Shown here in pieces: positions 1 to 12,389 of a stretch of DNA of 64,000 nucleotides. The stretch comes from Unio delphinus (Eukaryota; Mollusca; Bivalvia; Unionida; Unionidae), in assembly GCA_029339505.1 (NCBI GenBank), contig JAQISU010000171.1:800001-864000 (forward strand), given 5' to 3'. A model generated the notes under the pieces. That model was not told the DNA's origin and searched no databases. It saw nothing but the letters and a program-made list of their open reading frames with translations. Each line of letters begins with the position of its first letter. Position 1 is the first letter of the stretch. The position numbers and the translations under genes are program-made.

Positions 1-1082
1 AAATGAGTATGTGATATTGATTTTAGAGAGGAGACCAGTTTGATGTGCGATACGGCATTACAAATGAAAATATCTGTCTCGACATCAAGACCAGCCATGT
101 AAAATTAAATGAGTATGTGATATTGATTTTAGAGACTATGTCAAGAACTTTATCATACAATATAGTCGAATATTTTATTCACTGTGTGATATGGCATTAA
201 AATTGATATCTTTTAGCAGAATGAGTCGGGACAGAAAGATATAGTCATGTATAAAGGTGCACATTACACAAAATAAAAAATAAAAAAATAAAACTCGTTT
301 TGTCAACACTTCAGGCAGTGATGTAATCAATCAATAATACAAAATAAATCTTATAGCGATCTATCAACAAATCAATCCATCGATAATCAAAACATAGATC
401 AAATAAAAATGACATTAGGAAATCAGTTAATAGTGAATACATAACTAAAACACTTTTTTTATAAATATTCAATAAAGAAAGAAATATATAGCACATTACC
501 TCAATTAAATATGCATTCCAAACTTACAGATCACTAAAACAAATTATGATTTTGTTACACCTTACACCTTACATGTGTGCGTAAAGTATGTATAAATAGA
601 TTTCGCTTCATTGTGAGCAGCTTAAATATTAATTCCATAGTTTAAAAAATAAATTGTGTTTTTATGGTTAAGTGGATATGGATGTTTTGTGAGCAACATA
701 AGATTGCTGTATGGGTTAACTTTTGTTTGGTATTATAACTGTTTACTCAAATAACTTTCTTAACAAACAATCCATTTTCATGTGGAAAAGATCGAATCAT
801 TTTTTTTAATGCTAAATAGTGTATAAATGTTTTCTGGAATAGCAGAATATATAGCTAATCACTAAATTAGACAAATATCGACATGGAGAACAAATAAAAA
901 GACACAAAAATGAAAAAGAAAAAGAAAAAAATTTAGGTCGTTTTTGTACATGAAAGAATATATGTTTAAAGAACAAATCAAATGACAATGCCAAATAAAT
1001 TAGACAAATATGGAGATACAAAGATACAAAACTAAAACGAAGAATGAATCTGACTCACCTGATGTATAATATAGATGACTAA
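1..1082. other. AT-rich intergenic DNA
   Basis: No gene is recognisable. A block of about 30 bases at 1-31 returns almost unchanged at 107-137, so the window may open inside a degenerate repeat with a period near 106 bases. Short open frames here have no recognisable composition or motif. Confidence 0.6.
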
Positions 1083-2534
1083 ATCAAGCATAGTTAGATG
1101 ACTGAATCACGCACAGTTAGATGACTGAATCACGCACAGTTAGATGACTGAATCACGCACAGTTAGATGATGGAATCATGCATAGTTAGATGACTGAATC
1201 ACGCACAGTTACATGACTGAATCACGCACAGTTAGATGACTGAATCACGGACCGAATGTATAACATAGATGATTGAATCACGCACCGAATGTATAACACA
1301 GATGACTGAATCACGCATAGTTAGATGACTCAACCACGCACATTTAGATGATTGAATCAGGCACCGAATGTATAACATATATATGACTGAATCATGCATA
1401 GTTAGATGCCTGAATCAGGCACCGAATGTATAACATATATGACTGAATCATGCATAGTTAGATGCCTCAATCACGCACAGTTCGATGACTAAATCACGCA
1501 CATCTAGATGACTTAATTACTCATAGTTACATGACTGAATCACGCACCGTTAGATGATTCAATCACGCATAGTTAGATGACTCAATCACGCATAGTTAGA
1601 TGACTCAATCACGGGCCGAATGTATAACATAGATGATTGAATCACGCACCGAATGTATAACATGGATGACTGAATCACGCATAGTTAGATGACTGAATCA
1701 CGCATAGTTAGATGACTGAATCACGCATAGTTAGATAACTGAATCACGCACAGTTCGATGACTGAATCACGCACATCTAGATGACTTAATTACTCATAGT
1801 TAGATGACTGAATCACGCACAGTTAGATGATTCAATCACGCATAGTTAGATGACTCAATCACGCATAGTTAGATGACTCAATCACGGGCCGAATGTATAA
1901 CATAGATGATTGAATCACGCACCGAATGTATAACATGGATGACTGAATCACGCATATTTAGATGACTGAATCACGCATAGTTAGATGACTGAATAACGCA
2001 TAGTTAGATGACTGAATCACGAACAGTTAGATGACTGAATCACGCACATCTAGATGACTGATTACGCATAGTTAGATGAATGAATCACGCATAGTTAGAT
2101 GACTGAATCACGCACAGTTAGATGACTCAATCACGCATAGTTAGATGACTCAATCACGGGCCGAATGTATAATATAGATGACTGAATCGCGCATAGCTAG
2201 ATGACTGAATCACACGCATTTAGATGACTGAATCACGGACCGAATGTATAACATAGATGACTCAATCACGCATTGACTGTATAACATATACGGACCGAAT
2301 GTATAACATAGATGACTGAATCACGCACCAAATGTATAACACAGAGGACTAAATCACGCATAGTTAGATGCCTGAATCACGCACAATTAGATGACTGAAT
2401 CACGCATAACTAGATGACTGAATCACGCGCATTTAGATGACTGAATCACGGACCGAATATATAACATAGATGACCGAATCACGCATAGTTAGATGACTGA
2501 ATCACGCACAGTTAGATGACTGAATTACGCACAG
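1083..2534. repeat. 23 bp minisatellite with higher-order units
   Basis: The basic unit is about 23 bp, built on gttagatgactgaatcacgc. A longer variant containing ccgaatgtataacatagatg is inserted at intervals. A block starting at catctagatgactt (about 1501) recurs at about 1773 and, altered, at about 2046, giving a higher-order period of about 272 bp. The array is non-coding. Confidence 0.92.
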
Positions 2535-2679
2535 TTGGTTTAAAATTACTATAAAACCACATAATTGTCTGATGCGGGACTTTTATACTGCGCAGGTTCT
2601 TCTAATTAGCAGATTACTGAATTTTGAGTACATGGCCACAATAAATAGGTGTTTCATTTGCTTTTATTACAAACATGGT

Positions 2680-4632
2680 TATATGAGTGATATCATAAAA
2701 ATATTGTACAGAGAATACTTTGTATATGGGTGATATCATAAAAAGGAGTACAGAGAGTATTTTGTATACGGGATGATGTCATAAAAATAGAGTACAGAGA
2801 GTATTTTGTATATTTGTGATATCATACAAAAAGAGTACAGAGATTATTTTGTATATGGGTGATATCATACAAATAGAGTACAGAGAGTACTTTGTATATG
2901 TGTGATATCATACATATAGAGTACAGAGAGTACTTTGTATATGTGTGATATCATACATATAGAGTACAGAGAGCACTTTGTATATGGGCGATATCATACA
3001 TATAGAGTACAGAGAGCACTTTCTATATGTGTGATATCATACATATAGAGTACAGAGAGCACTTTGTATATGGGTGATATCATAAAAAGGAGTACAGAGA
3101 GTCTTTTGTATACGGGATGATGTCATAAAAATAGAGTACAGAGAGTACTTTGTATATGGGTGATATCATAAAAAAGAGTACAGAGAGTATTTTGTATACG
3201 GGATGATGTCATAAAAATAGAGTACAGAGAGTACTTTGTATATTTGTGATATGATATAAATAGAGCACAGAGAGTACTTTGTATATGTGTGATATCATAC
3301 ATATAGAGTACAGAGAGTACTTTGTATATGGGTGATATCATACATATAGAGTACAGAGAGCACTTTGTATATGGGTGATATCATAGAAATAAAGTACAGA
3401 GAGTACTTTGTATGTGGATGATAACATAAAAATATAGTACAGAGAGTACTTTTTATATGGGTGATATCATACATATAGAGTACAGAGAACACTTTGTATA
3501 TTTGTGATATGATACAAATATAATACAGAGAGTACTTTGTATACGGGATGATGTCATTAAAATATAGTACAGAGGGTACTTTGTATATTAGTGATATCAT
3601 ACAAATAGAGTACAGAGATTATTTTGTATATGGGTGATATCATACAAATATAGTACAGAGAGTACTTTGTATATGTGTGATATCATACATATAGAGTACA
3701 GTGAGTACTTTGTATACGGGACGATGTAATTAAAATATAGTACAGAGGGTACTTTGTATATTAGTGATATCATACAAATATAGTACAGAGAGTACTTTGT
3801 ATATGGGTGATAACATAAAAATGCAGTACAGAGAGTACTTTGCATATGGGTGATATCATAAAAATAGAGCACAGAGAGTGTTTTGTATATGGGTGATATC
3901 ATACATATACAGTACAGACAGTAAATTGTATACGTGTGATGTCATAAAAATATAGTACAGATAGTACTTTGTATATGGGTGATATCATGAAAATAGAATA
4001 CAGAGAGTACTTTGTATATGGGTGATATCATGCAACTGGAGTACAGAGAGTACTTTGTATATGGGTGATATCATACATATAGAGTACAGTGAGTACTTTG
4101 TATATGGGTGATATCATAAAAATAGAGTACAGAGAGTGTTTTGTATATGGGTGATATAAAAAAGAGTACTTTGTATACGGGATGATGTCATTAAAATATA
4201 GTACAGAGGGTACATTGTATATTAGTGATATCATACAAATAGAGTACAGAGAGTACTTTTTATATGGGTGATATCATACAACTAGAGTACAGAGAGTACT
4301 TTGTATACGGGATGATGTCATTAAAATATAGTACAGAGGGTACTTTGTATATTTGTGATATCATACAAATAGAGTACAGAGAGTACTTTGTATATGTGTG
4401 ATATCATACATATAGAGTACAGAGAGTACTTTGTATATGGGTGATATCATACAACTAGAGTACAGAGAGTACTTTGTATATGGGTGGTATCATACATATA
4501 GAGTACAGTGAGTATTTTGTATATGGGTGATATCATAAAAATACAGTACAGAGAGTACTTTGCATATGGGTGATATCATAAAAATAGAGTACAGAGAGTG
4601 TTTTGTATGTGGGTGATATCATAAAAATATAC
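2680..4632. repeat. 43 bp satellite array
   Basis: About 45 tandem units of 43-44 bp, built on gtatatgggtgatatcatac followed by a tract containing agagtacagagagtacttt. Two unit types alternate irregularly: one with gatatcatac and one with gggatgatgtcat. Open frames of up to 101 codons on the minus strand reflect the repeat and are not evidence of a gene. Confidence 0.95.
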
Positions 4633-4852
4633 TACTTTGATTGCAATTAATTGAAAATTGCATATTTACAAATCCTGATATGTCTTTATTCTGTCTGTTC
4701 CTGCGTCCAAAAAGATGTCCCAATTTTGAAACTCGCTTCGGCATCCCAATTTGTATCTGTGTTTTATTCATTTTTATTTTATATCTTCAAATTTTCTTTC
4801 AAACTCATACACGTTTTATCATTTATTTTTACTCTTTTATTAACGTTCCGGG

Positions 4853-4940
4853 TCGGGTTATTAATGTAGTGTTTCGAATAATATCTTTGAAATAAGGACG
4901 GGTTATTAATCTAGTGTTTCGAATAATATCCTTGAAATTC
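4853..4940. repeat. Short tandem duplication (about 45 bp x2)
   Basis: The block gggttattaat...tgtttcgaataatatc...ttgaaa occurs twice in a row with few differences, between the 43 bp satellite and the LINE relic. The rest of 4633-4944 shows nothing recognisable. Confidence 0.8.
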
Positions 4941-4944
4941 ATCA

Positions 4945-5640
4945 TCATCATCAGTCTCGACCTAATGTGGTCGTTGAGGCACTGTGCTGCTGAAAGTCGG
5001 ACCAGTTTGAATCGTCAGTATCGCAGTCAGCGCTGTGGAAGGTACAGGTAAGAAGCACACCATTTATGTCAGACCGTCTCGTAATGGTCAAGTCCAGTTG
5101 GTGCCATTTTTGGACTTGGGATGCTTCCAAGACATTTTATTCTTTGGCTTTGTCTAAAATTATGAATTGATTGTGCTAAGGTCGTGGGACGAGCACATTT
5201 CTAGGATTTCGCTGCCCGTTCTTATTCATCTTCTCAATGTCAAACTTTACAAGACAGGAAGGCCAATAGTCATAGTCAGCACTCACCCTAGCGTTGAAGT
5301 CTCTCAGTAATATTACGTTTTCTTCCTTGGAAATTGTGTCTATGAGAAAGTTCTATCATCGACTACAGAGAATTCCTGAACGTCAATCCAACACCTAACT
5401 CTCTGGCTTCGACAGTGCTCTTTCCTTGCTAGACGAACGTGTTGTTTCCTTGTCTGAGGGACCCGGAATATAGTAGCCGTGAATCCTGTAGTGACGCGAT
5501 GTCGACCTGGAGTCTAGCAAGTTCGCAATTGATGACAAGTCGTTCGAACATCGCTGATTGTCTGGAGATCATCTGAGAGTCCAGTCAGCCTGGTCCGGAT
5601 ATTCGAGGTGCCTAGCTTTTTTAATCTTGGTGCAATAGTT
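4945..5640 (-). pseudogene. LINE-type endonuclease relic
   Basis: On the minus strand, broken frames give pieces of an apurinic-type (exonuclease/endonuclease/phosphatase) domain of non-LTR retrotransposons, the family often labelled craniofacial development protein 2-like in animal annotations. Visible pieces in order are CELARLQVDIASLQDSRL (about 5540-5480), LLRDFNARVSADYDYWPSC (about 5310-5250), a GQR piece near 5210, SWKHPKSKNGTNW (about 5130-5090) and a final SAD-like piece near 5030. Stops and frameshifts separate the pieces and no reverse transcriptase follows, so this is a truncated dead copy. The family call is firm; the exact clade is not. Confidence 0.85.
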
Positions 5641-5973
5641 ACAGTCCGCTATGTCAGGTACTCGCGTACCTTAAGTCCTACGCACACTGAAACCAATACC
5701 AAATCGCCATATGGACTCCGTCTCCGGATTTTTTTTTATCAAGGTTTAACGCAATAGTCGCAAGCAGCAAAGGTTTGAAGTCAGAGTTTACCTTCCTCTA
5801 GATGGGCAACCACCCTAGGTCAACAAACTCCGTCTGTCAGAAGCATCTGCATCTGAGGCGCGAGAATATCGCCTGTCATCCCTTCTCCTGTACGTTTAAA
5901 CAGGTTCCGCACAGTTTAGTTAAGCCTCTCATGAAAGCCTAGAGTTGGATTGGATTTGGTAGTTATAGGCTCT

Positions 5974-5977
<4 letters not shown>
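5641..5977. other. Unassigned sequence upstream of LINE relic
   Basis: About 340 bases with no readable gene. It may be the 5' part of the LINE copy or an old SINE-like fragment, since a tttaacgc motif occurs near 5746, but neither can be shown. Confidence 0.3.

Positions 5978-6036
<59 letters not shown>
5978..6036. repeat. (AT)n then (GT)n microsatellite
   Basis: A pure AT dinucleotide run of about 43 bases is followed by a short GT run. Confidence 0.97.
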
Positions 6037-7739
6037 CAAGTGCCAAATTTTTCGTCAGTGACATCCAGTAATTAATTCGTAGGCTAGCCGACAATCAACT
6101 GTCTTGGAGTAGAGTTTGGAACGAAAAGAATGTTTTCTTACCTCGGTCAGACTAGTACAATAATTAGAGCGAAAACGGACTGAGTGTTTGACACGTTAAA
6201 ATTATGTTATTCCCCACGCAGAGCTTTCAAAAATGATTGAGACAAATGATAAGGTGATATTTCGATCCTAAGTGGCATTTTTGGCATCTTGATAGACGGT
6301 TTTCAAAAGGTTTGCAAAAATAGCGTTTATGCCGATTGGTCAAATGTATAGGAAAGAAGGTTGGGTCGAAACCTAGAATTGGGAAATATATTCTCTGAGT
6401 TAATGAGTTTAAATCAGTCTTCTGGAAGGCGCTTTGCAAGAAAGCAGCGTTGAACTACTATCATTAATTCCGGAATAAAGACTCCGGGGGTAATTTTACA
6501 GCAGTGCCTTCGTAATAATAAGCTCAGGAAAGTCCGCCGGGAAATCAAACGGCAGAAGCACGTCAAAAACACAAGGAAAATAGTTTATTTTGGCAAGAGT
6601 GAGAATCAGCGAGAAGTCAAAGGAAAATAGTTTATTTTGGCAAGAGTGAGAATCAGCGAGCAGTCAAAGGAAAAGAGAAAAAAAAAGAAGTAAGAAGTCA
6701 GAGTGTGGAATTCCCGTTCGATCAAAGGGCAAGCTGAAGTCGGACGCACGCAGGGAAAAGAAAGAAAAAACCAGTCGACGAAAAAGGTCATTTTGAATCA
6801 CCCAACAGTCCAATGTTAAATGAACATTCGATTCCTTGATGACATTTACTCTCAGTATTAACGGCTAACTTCATTTATTTTTCATTAGTGTTTGGATTCT
6901 TATGAATGTATCCTATATTTTAAAGCTTCAGTTTATGTATTTTCTGAACTAAGCGTATTCAGAAAGAGAGATATTGTAATTCACAGTGTCATTCTTTTCT
7001 TAATTGTATTTTTAATTAAATTCATATTTTATCTTTACGGGGGCTCGTGTATTGTCTTGTTCAAAGTACCATCTCAGATTACTATATTCACTGACCGGGC
7101 AGATTACACCGTAGCGATCATCTTCTAGATAACGACAATTAGTGGGAGGCGGTCTCAAGTGTTGTTTTCCAAGTTGCGCAATACCTCTGACCAGGCCTTG
7201 TGCAATATTGTACTAATAACATTTTGATAACCCGCCAGCACCACGTTACAAAGTGGGGCCTCGTCTTGGGATTTGAAGTTTTCATTGTGATTGAAGTATC
7301 TGAGCGTATTTTGAACAAAGGCATAAATTTGTTATTATTATTAAGTAGGAATCAAGTGAATCAAACATTGTCTGCTATTTTTGTATACGTGAATATCGTG
7401 CATGCAAATTATAAGAATTTGAGATTTATACCTTCTGTGTGAAATTATCATAAAGCGTAGAGCGGTACTGCCTAAATAGTCTCTTGAGACAAGAACCAAT
7501 TATTTGGGCAGTACTGTATTTTGGACAGCAGTTAATCACGTTTTGCTAACAGGGTACTGCTGCGCGGAGCGTGTGGTGCTGGAATTTCTGTCTGGTCAAT
7601 TAATTGCGGTGATTTGACCTGTCCATCTCACTGCAGATAAGGTTATTTTAGGTCAAACTATTTTCGTAGGGAGAATTCGGTTATTGTAGGTCAGTTAAGG
7701 ACATAGTTTTAGAGAAAAAGGAAAGATAAAACAAACGTA
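6037..7739. other. Gap before Gag fragment; possible LTR leader
   Basis: No gene is recognised. A 47 bp unit containing ggaaaatagtttattttggc is tandemly duplicated at 6573-6666. At 7254 the motif tggggcctcgtcttggga resembles the tRNA-Pro-type primer binding site of gypsy/retrovirus-like elements, and a shorter similar motif lies at 7036. Because a Gag frame starts at 7740, this stretch could be the remains of an LTR and leader, but no matching 3' LTR was found. Confidence 0.35.
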
Positions 7740-8640
7740 ATGGCGACAGACAGACAGTTAGTAAAGGAATTTAAATCCATTGGAAAAGACGAACTTGGGT
7801 ACGAGGGAGACAAACTAACTGAATTTATGGAAAGAAGTTTGAAAGAACATAAGGAAGAAAAAGCTAGAGAACGAGAACAATTAGCCATGGAACGAGAGAA
7901 GGAGAAACAGAAAGAAGTTGAACTAGCCCGACTACAGGCTGAGGAGAAGGCGAGAGAACGAGAGCATGAGTTAGCCATGGAGAGACTAAGGCTCGAAGCC
8001 GAGTTCAGAAGGGGTGAAGAATCGAACGTACGTCCGGACACCCCAAGTAGTCGCGTGGAAGACAGACGACCCATACAGTTAACCATGCCGATGTTTAATG
8101 ACAAGGATGAAATAATTGACAACTTTTTGACGCAGTTTGAAAAGTTGGCCCTGGTTCACCAAATACCTAAGGACCAGTGGGCCATCAATATTTCAGCCTT
8201 TTTGCAGGGGCGGCGAAAGATGTGTACCACAACATGACCCCAGCCGAGATAGACGATTATGACACTCTGAAGAAAGCTTTACTTCGCCACTATGAGTTGT
8301 CAGCGGAAACGTTCCGGAAACGTTTTAGGGAATCGTCAAAACGGGCTACCGAAACACAAGCGCAATTTCACAGTCGAGTGCGCGTGATTTTTGATAATTG
8401 GATAAAAATGTCTGGCACCGCGTTAACGTACGAAGGTATTCGCGAAGAGATTTTAAAGGAACACGTGTTAAGTACCTACAGAAAAGATTTAATTGTGTTT
8501 TTGGCGGAGCGCGAATTCTCAACTTTGGATGAGATAAGCATAATGGCCGAGCGCTATGAGAGCGCGCATGCGCGTCCAACTACTTGGAACGGTAGGGACC
8601 GACTTGGAATCGGTGAGCTTAGAAAGACCACTGAGGTGGC
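7740..8640 (+). pseudogene. Gag-like fragment of an LTR retrotransposon
   Basis: The frame starts at 7740 with a highly charged coiled-coil N-terminus, roughly residues 25-100, rich in E, R, K, Q and L. It passes into a retrotransposon-gag-type helical region around QLTMPMFNDKDEIIDNFLTQ. Near 8205-8215 the reading frame shifts by one base. The second frame, to about 8640, carries the rest of the capsid-like region, with FRKRFRESSKRATETQAQF and a conserved segment around REEILKEHVLSTYRKDL. Similarity then stops abruptly, with no zinc knuckle, protease or polymerase. Known family: Ty3/gypsy-type Gag of invertebrates. Inference: a 5' fragment of a dead element, truncated where virus-like sequence begins at about 8700. 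Confidence 0.8.
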
Positions 8641-8702
8641 ACCCCATAGACGAAATGGTCAAAATTATATTCTATTATATTTACCAAAACAATTATTTCT
8701 CT

Positions 8703-8874
8703 ATGACTCAAACAAAGAATCAGAACAGGTGGTTGAACATAGGCTCTTCAACATCTTATAGTAAATTGTGTAAATGAATTCTGCGGACATCATTTGCAAA
8801 GTGTACGGCGAGGAAGTTTAGGACCTAAACCGTTTTTACGATGTGGTGGTAAAAGATATAGAGAACTTAAATAA
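8703..8874 (+). pseudogene. Cys-rich virus-like protein fragment (paralogue of 58.7 kb gene)
   Basis: Two overlapping frames carry NRWLNIGSSTSYSKLC and then NEFCGHHLQSVRRGSLG followed by RCGGKRYRELK. The same pattern of NEFCG-H-HL and CG-KRYRELK occurs in the Cys-rich gene of the second virus-like element (58713-60404), so this is a paralogous fragment. A one-base shift near 8775 breaks the frame. The paired cysteines suggest a small zinc-binding protein, but no function is known. It shows that a relative of the 53-64 kb element once occupied this region. It also gives an uninterrupted reference for the solo-LTR insertion in the other copy. Confidence 0.65.
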
Positions 8875-9239
8875 TATCATGATTTTTTTATATAAAAAAA
8901 CACTGACATGGCTATAGAAAATGTAGAAGATTCTTTGCCTAGATTCTCAAATTGATAATAGACCCCCAAATGGATATTGACCGGATATTTGGCTAACTGT
9001 AGTATACTCGTAATTGCGCAAGTACCGATTTCTTTTACTGAAAATGCAGTTGGAAGTTTACGCTAAATTTGGTGTTAGTGGAATTTATTGATATTTTTTC
9101 TTTAGTGGAGATGTATTAACTACGATATGTTTCAGTAGTTATTGCGACGTTATTATTATAATTATTTTCTAAATCAAACGTCGAAATTATTATTATTTTC
9201 TAAATCAGACGTCGTTACCTCGTCATAAATCTTAATCAT
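8875..9239. other. Gap, nothing assigned
   Basis: No gene is recognised. A short duplicated motif attattttctaaatca occurs near 9160 and 9195. Confidence 0.5.
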
Positions 9240-10530
9240 TTATGTCAAATCGTTATCTGATATTATTTCGTCGTTAAGGCCTGATGATATCAGCGATGAT
9301 AATTTGGAATATGCTTGAGCCGCGGTATGTAATTTTAATATATACACGTGTAGTTTATTTTCGCTGCATGTAGATTCATTTATTTTCGCAATTATATTAA
9401 GAACACCCGCAAATGTTGTTACAGTTGGAAAACAAATTGTGACCACTACTGTTGTGATAGCAATTGATGGTGTTATTGCTGATAGCAATACAATTGTTAT
9501 TGCAATAACTTTGTTCTTCTTCTTGATTCATCAAGGCTGCTAGTCTTTGATCTGCGGCTTGGTTTACTATTTTACTGATATTCGCGGGCTTATGTCAGTA
9601 GATTGTAATTTTACTGTACTGATGGTGATGGATTTTGTCGTATTAATCGTGCAAGTCTATCTTAGGCTGCAGAAAACGCATTTCCGGCAATATTACCAAT
9701 AGCACAAGTAGCTTTGTCACTATTGACACAAATAACTTTCACTAATAGCTAATTTTGGAGCCATTCTTGCAAATAATACTTGAATACAATTACCAACACC
9801 ATCCCCGTAAGTTGCTTTATAAACTGGTAATCGTGAATTTGTTACTCTGACCATTACAGGCCCATGGTGTCGTTGATGTATTATCATCTTATTTGTTATC
9901 TGTTTAACTAATCAGACAACAGATGTTGAAGAGCCTATGATCAACAGAGACAGACCTTCACAAATTCTTCTATTGACAGATCCACACATTTCATCTGTTG
10001 AAAGACCTATACATTTTAGCTAACGTTTCTTGTTCATTGAAATAGGAATATCTCATTTAGTCTTTTAAGCACTGAAAACACATCAGCTGCTACTCCAGTG
10101 CATTACAGAATGATATAAACGCAATTCTAGTTGGGCCTACGGGTCTGCTTCAATACATATAAATGTTCAAAGTGGAATAATATTGTCTCTGACTAAAGCA
10201 GCATAAGCGTTAGAATTAGCTCCATGTCTAATTGTTCCAAAAATAGCAAATTAATTTCCAATAGCAACATCATTGCCAGTGCCATTGAACCAGACAGAAC
10301 ATATTAGTTGCAATACTTTTCGAATAATCGTCACTAAACGAGATTAAGTTCAATATTTGATATATACCGGAAATATCCTCAATTGTATGACTGGCAACCT
10401 AATCAAGTGCGCTTCCGAATAAATAGCAACCAATATTCTGTAATGTTATTTTTGTTACAGCTGTATATACACAAGCAACTATTGCTGGTGGTCCTACTGC
10501 AGCTGTTCACCTAATTGTATCAGGTACCAC
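9240..10530 (-). pseudogene. Decayed coding region, unknown virus-like gene(s)
   Basis: The minus strand keeps several open stretches of protein-like composition separated by stops and shifts. Examples are TAVTKITLQNIGCYLFGSA (about 10470-10410), FNGTGNDVAIGN followed by FAIFGTIRHGANSNAYAAL (about 10300-10200) and NQAADQRLAALMNQEEEQS (about 9560-9500). I do not recognise a family. The stretch lies between the Cys-rich fragment and the fibre-like relic, so it probably belongs to the same decayed virus-like element. Strand and boundaries are tentative. Confidence 0.35.
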
Positions 10531-10575
10531 AAGAAAGGTTATGTGAGACAGTAGACAGATATCCTTGTATATAGT

Positions 10576-11590
10576 ATGTATCGTTATCTCACCAGCTTGA
10601 TTAGATCCTTTGAGATATCGTCGACATATTCAGTCTACACGAAATGTGTTGCTGTGCCATCAAAGTCATCCATTTTACTGAAATCGAGTGATAACATAAC
10701 GCAAGCTCTTAGCATGAACAAACTGGACAATATTTATATTTCAAAAGTTAATAAAGTTGGTGAAACAATGACAGGTAACTTAAATATGACAAACAAACAA
10801 ATATTGAATCTTGAGACAACATATATTTTGAATTACGCTGATTCATCATGAGCGCTAAGTTATCTCCAACTACATATGACAAAAGTAAGTAAAACCGCTG
10901 ATCCTGACAATGTTGGAAAAATAATAATTAATCTTGATAGAATTTACTAGCGGTGTGTGATAGCAGGCTGCTAGTTTAGGACAGTTGAACACGGTGAATA
11001 ACTAAATGGTAAGTAGAAGTGATGACACAGTGACAGGTCATTTACTCTAAACTAGTGGCAAGATAATTGGTCTGACGAGCATGCTTCTTCCTGGTGATAA
11101 TGATGTTCTTACATATACTCAAGTTACAAATGAGATAAGCAATAATGGTGATGTTACATACACATAAGTTAAAAATGAGATATGTAATAATGGTGATGTT
11201 ACATACATTCTAGTTAAAAATGAGATATGCAATAATGGTGATGTCACATACACACATGTTAAAAATGAGATATGCAATATTAACTCAATTTAAAAGTGGT
11301 CGATTTACATGAAAAACGGAGTGATAATAGGTTTAGCGCAATCAACACCACCTGATGCTCCTTACGCTGCAAGTGTTGGTTATGTGAAAGAATGTGCAAT
11401 TAGCAGGACAGATGATCAGAACTTTGAAAGAAATAAGGTAAACGTAAATTCGACTCCCATACCAGCCATGATCTAAGCAATAAAGCTTACGTTGATCTGA
11501 GATTTGCTGGATTAGTTCGAACAACAATGAATAGGGTTGGTTTTATTCCTTCGTTGACTGGAAATATATCTGTATTCATCATTAGTACAT
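10576..11590 (+). pseudogene. Phage fibre-like protein relic
   Basis: From 10576 an open frame of 91 codons ends in KVNKVGETMTGNLNMTNKQI, the repeat typical of phage and virus tail-fibre shafts (a GDTMTG-L-M pattern). After the stop, in shifted frames, the same unit recurs. Near 11020-11090 there is a DDTVTGHLL-type piece followed by GKIIGLTSMLLPGDNDVLTY. Near 11320-11390 there is IIGLAQSTPPDAPYAASVGY, and near 11480 KAYVDLRFAGL, matching the 'DAA-K-YVD' spacing of these fibres. The region to 11590 (FIPSLTGNIS) may be the C-terminal knob. Many stops make it a pseudogene. Known: such fibres occur in phages and some large or mid-size DNA viruses. Inference: an attachment fibre of a former Polinton/adintovirus-like element. 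Confidence 0.6.
11082..11284 (+). repeat. 45 bp tandem repeat inside fibre relic
   Basis: About four units of 45 bp (15 codons), built on gttaaaaatgagatatgcaa and taatggtgatgttacatac. The unit length preserves reading frame, as expected for a shaft repeat that expanded before or during decay. Confidence 0.85.
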
Positions 11591-11594
11591 CGTC

Positions 11595-12215
11595 AGTTTA
11601 TAATAATTATTATCCGATCATTTTATAATAATTATTATCCGATCATTTGATAATAATTATAATCCGATCATTTGATACTAATTATTATCGGATCACTTTA
11701 TAATAATTATTTTCCGATTATTTGATAATAATTATTATCCGATCATTTGATACTAATTATTGTCCGATCATTTTATAATAATTATTATCCGATCATTTTA
11801 TAATAATTATTATCCGATCATTTTATAATAATTATTTTCCGATTATTTGAGAATAATTACTATCCGAATATTTGATAATAACTATTATCCGATCATTTGA
11901 TAATATATATTATCCGATCATTTTATAATAATTATTATCCGATCATTTTATAATAATTATTATCCGATCATTTGATAATAATTATTATCCGATCATTTGA
12001 TAATAATTATTATCCGATCATTTGATAATAATTATTGTCCGATCACCTTATAATAATTATTATCCGATCATTTTATAATAATTATTGTCCGATCATCTTA
12101 TAATAATTATTATCCGATCATTTTAAAAAAAATATTGTCCGATCATTTTATAATAATTATTATCCGATCATCTTATAATAATTATTATCTGATCATTTTA
12201 TAATAATTATTATCA
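11595..12215. repeat. 25 bp AT-rich satellite
   Basis: About 25 units of 25 bp, built on ataataattattatccgatc. Variants differ mainly at the ttttat/tttgat position. It abuts the end of the fibre relic. Confidence 0.95.
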
Positions 12216-12389
12216 GTATCTTACATGTGCATGGCACTTATAAACAACAAATTTTAATGAGTGTGGGTCAGCTGGGACGAACAGTAATTTCTGGTGGAGA
12301 GACGAATGTCCGATTTCTGTGACACTACACAAATTTACTGTGCGCGGTCGATCTTGTGGCGATGAGAGAGTTTATAACTGGCAACGTGC

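Noticed and set aside
1083..2534. Possible CRISPR array
   Set aside because: Units are contiguous tandem repeats with no unique spacers, and the context is eukaryotic.
2680..4632. Several minus-strand frames of 70-101 codons
   Set aside because: They are shadows of the 43 bp satellite.
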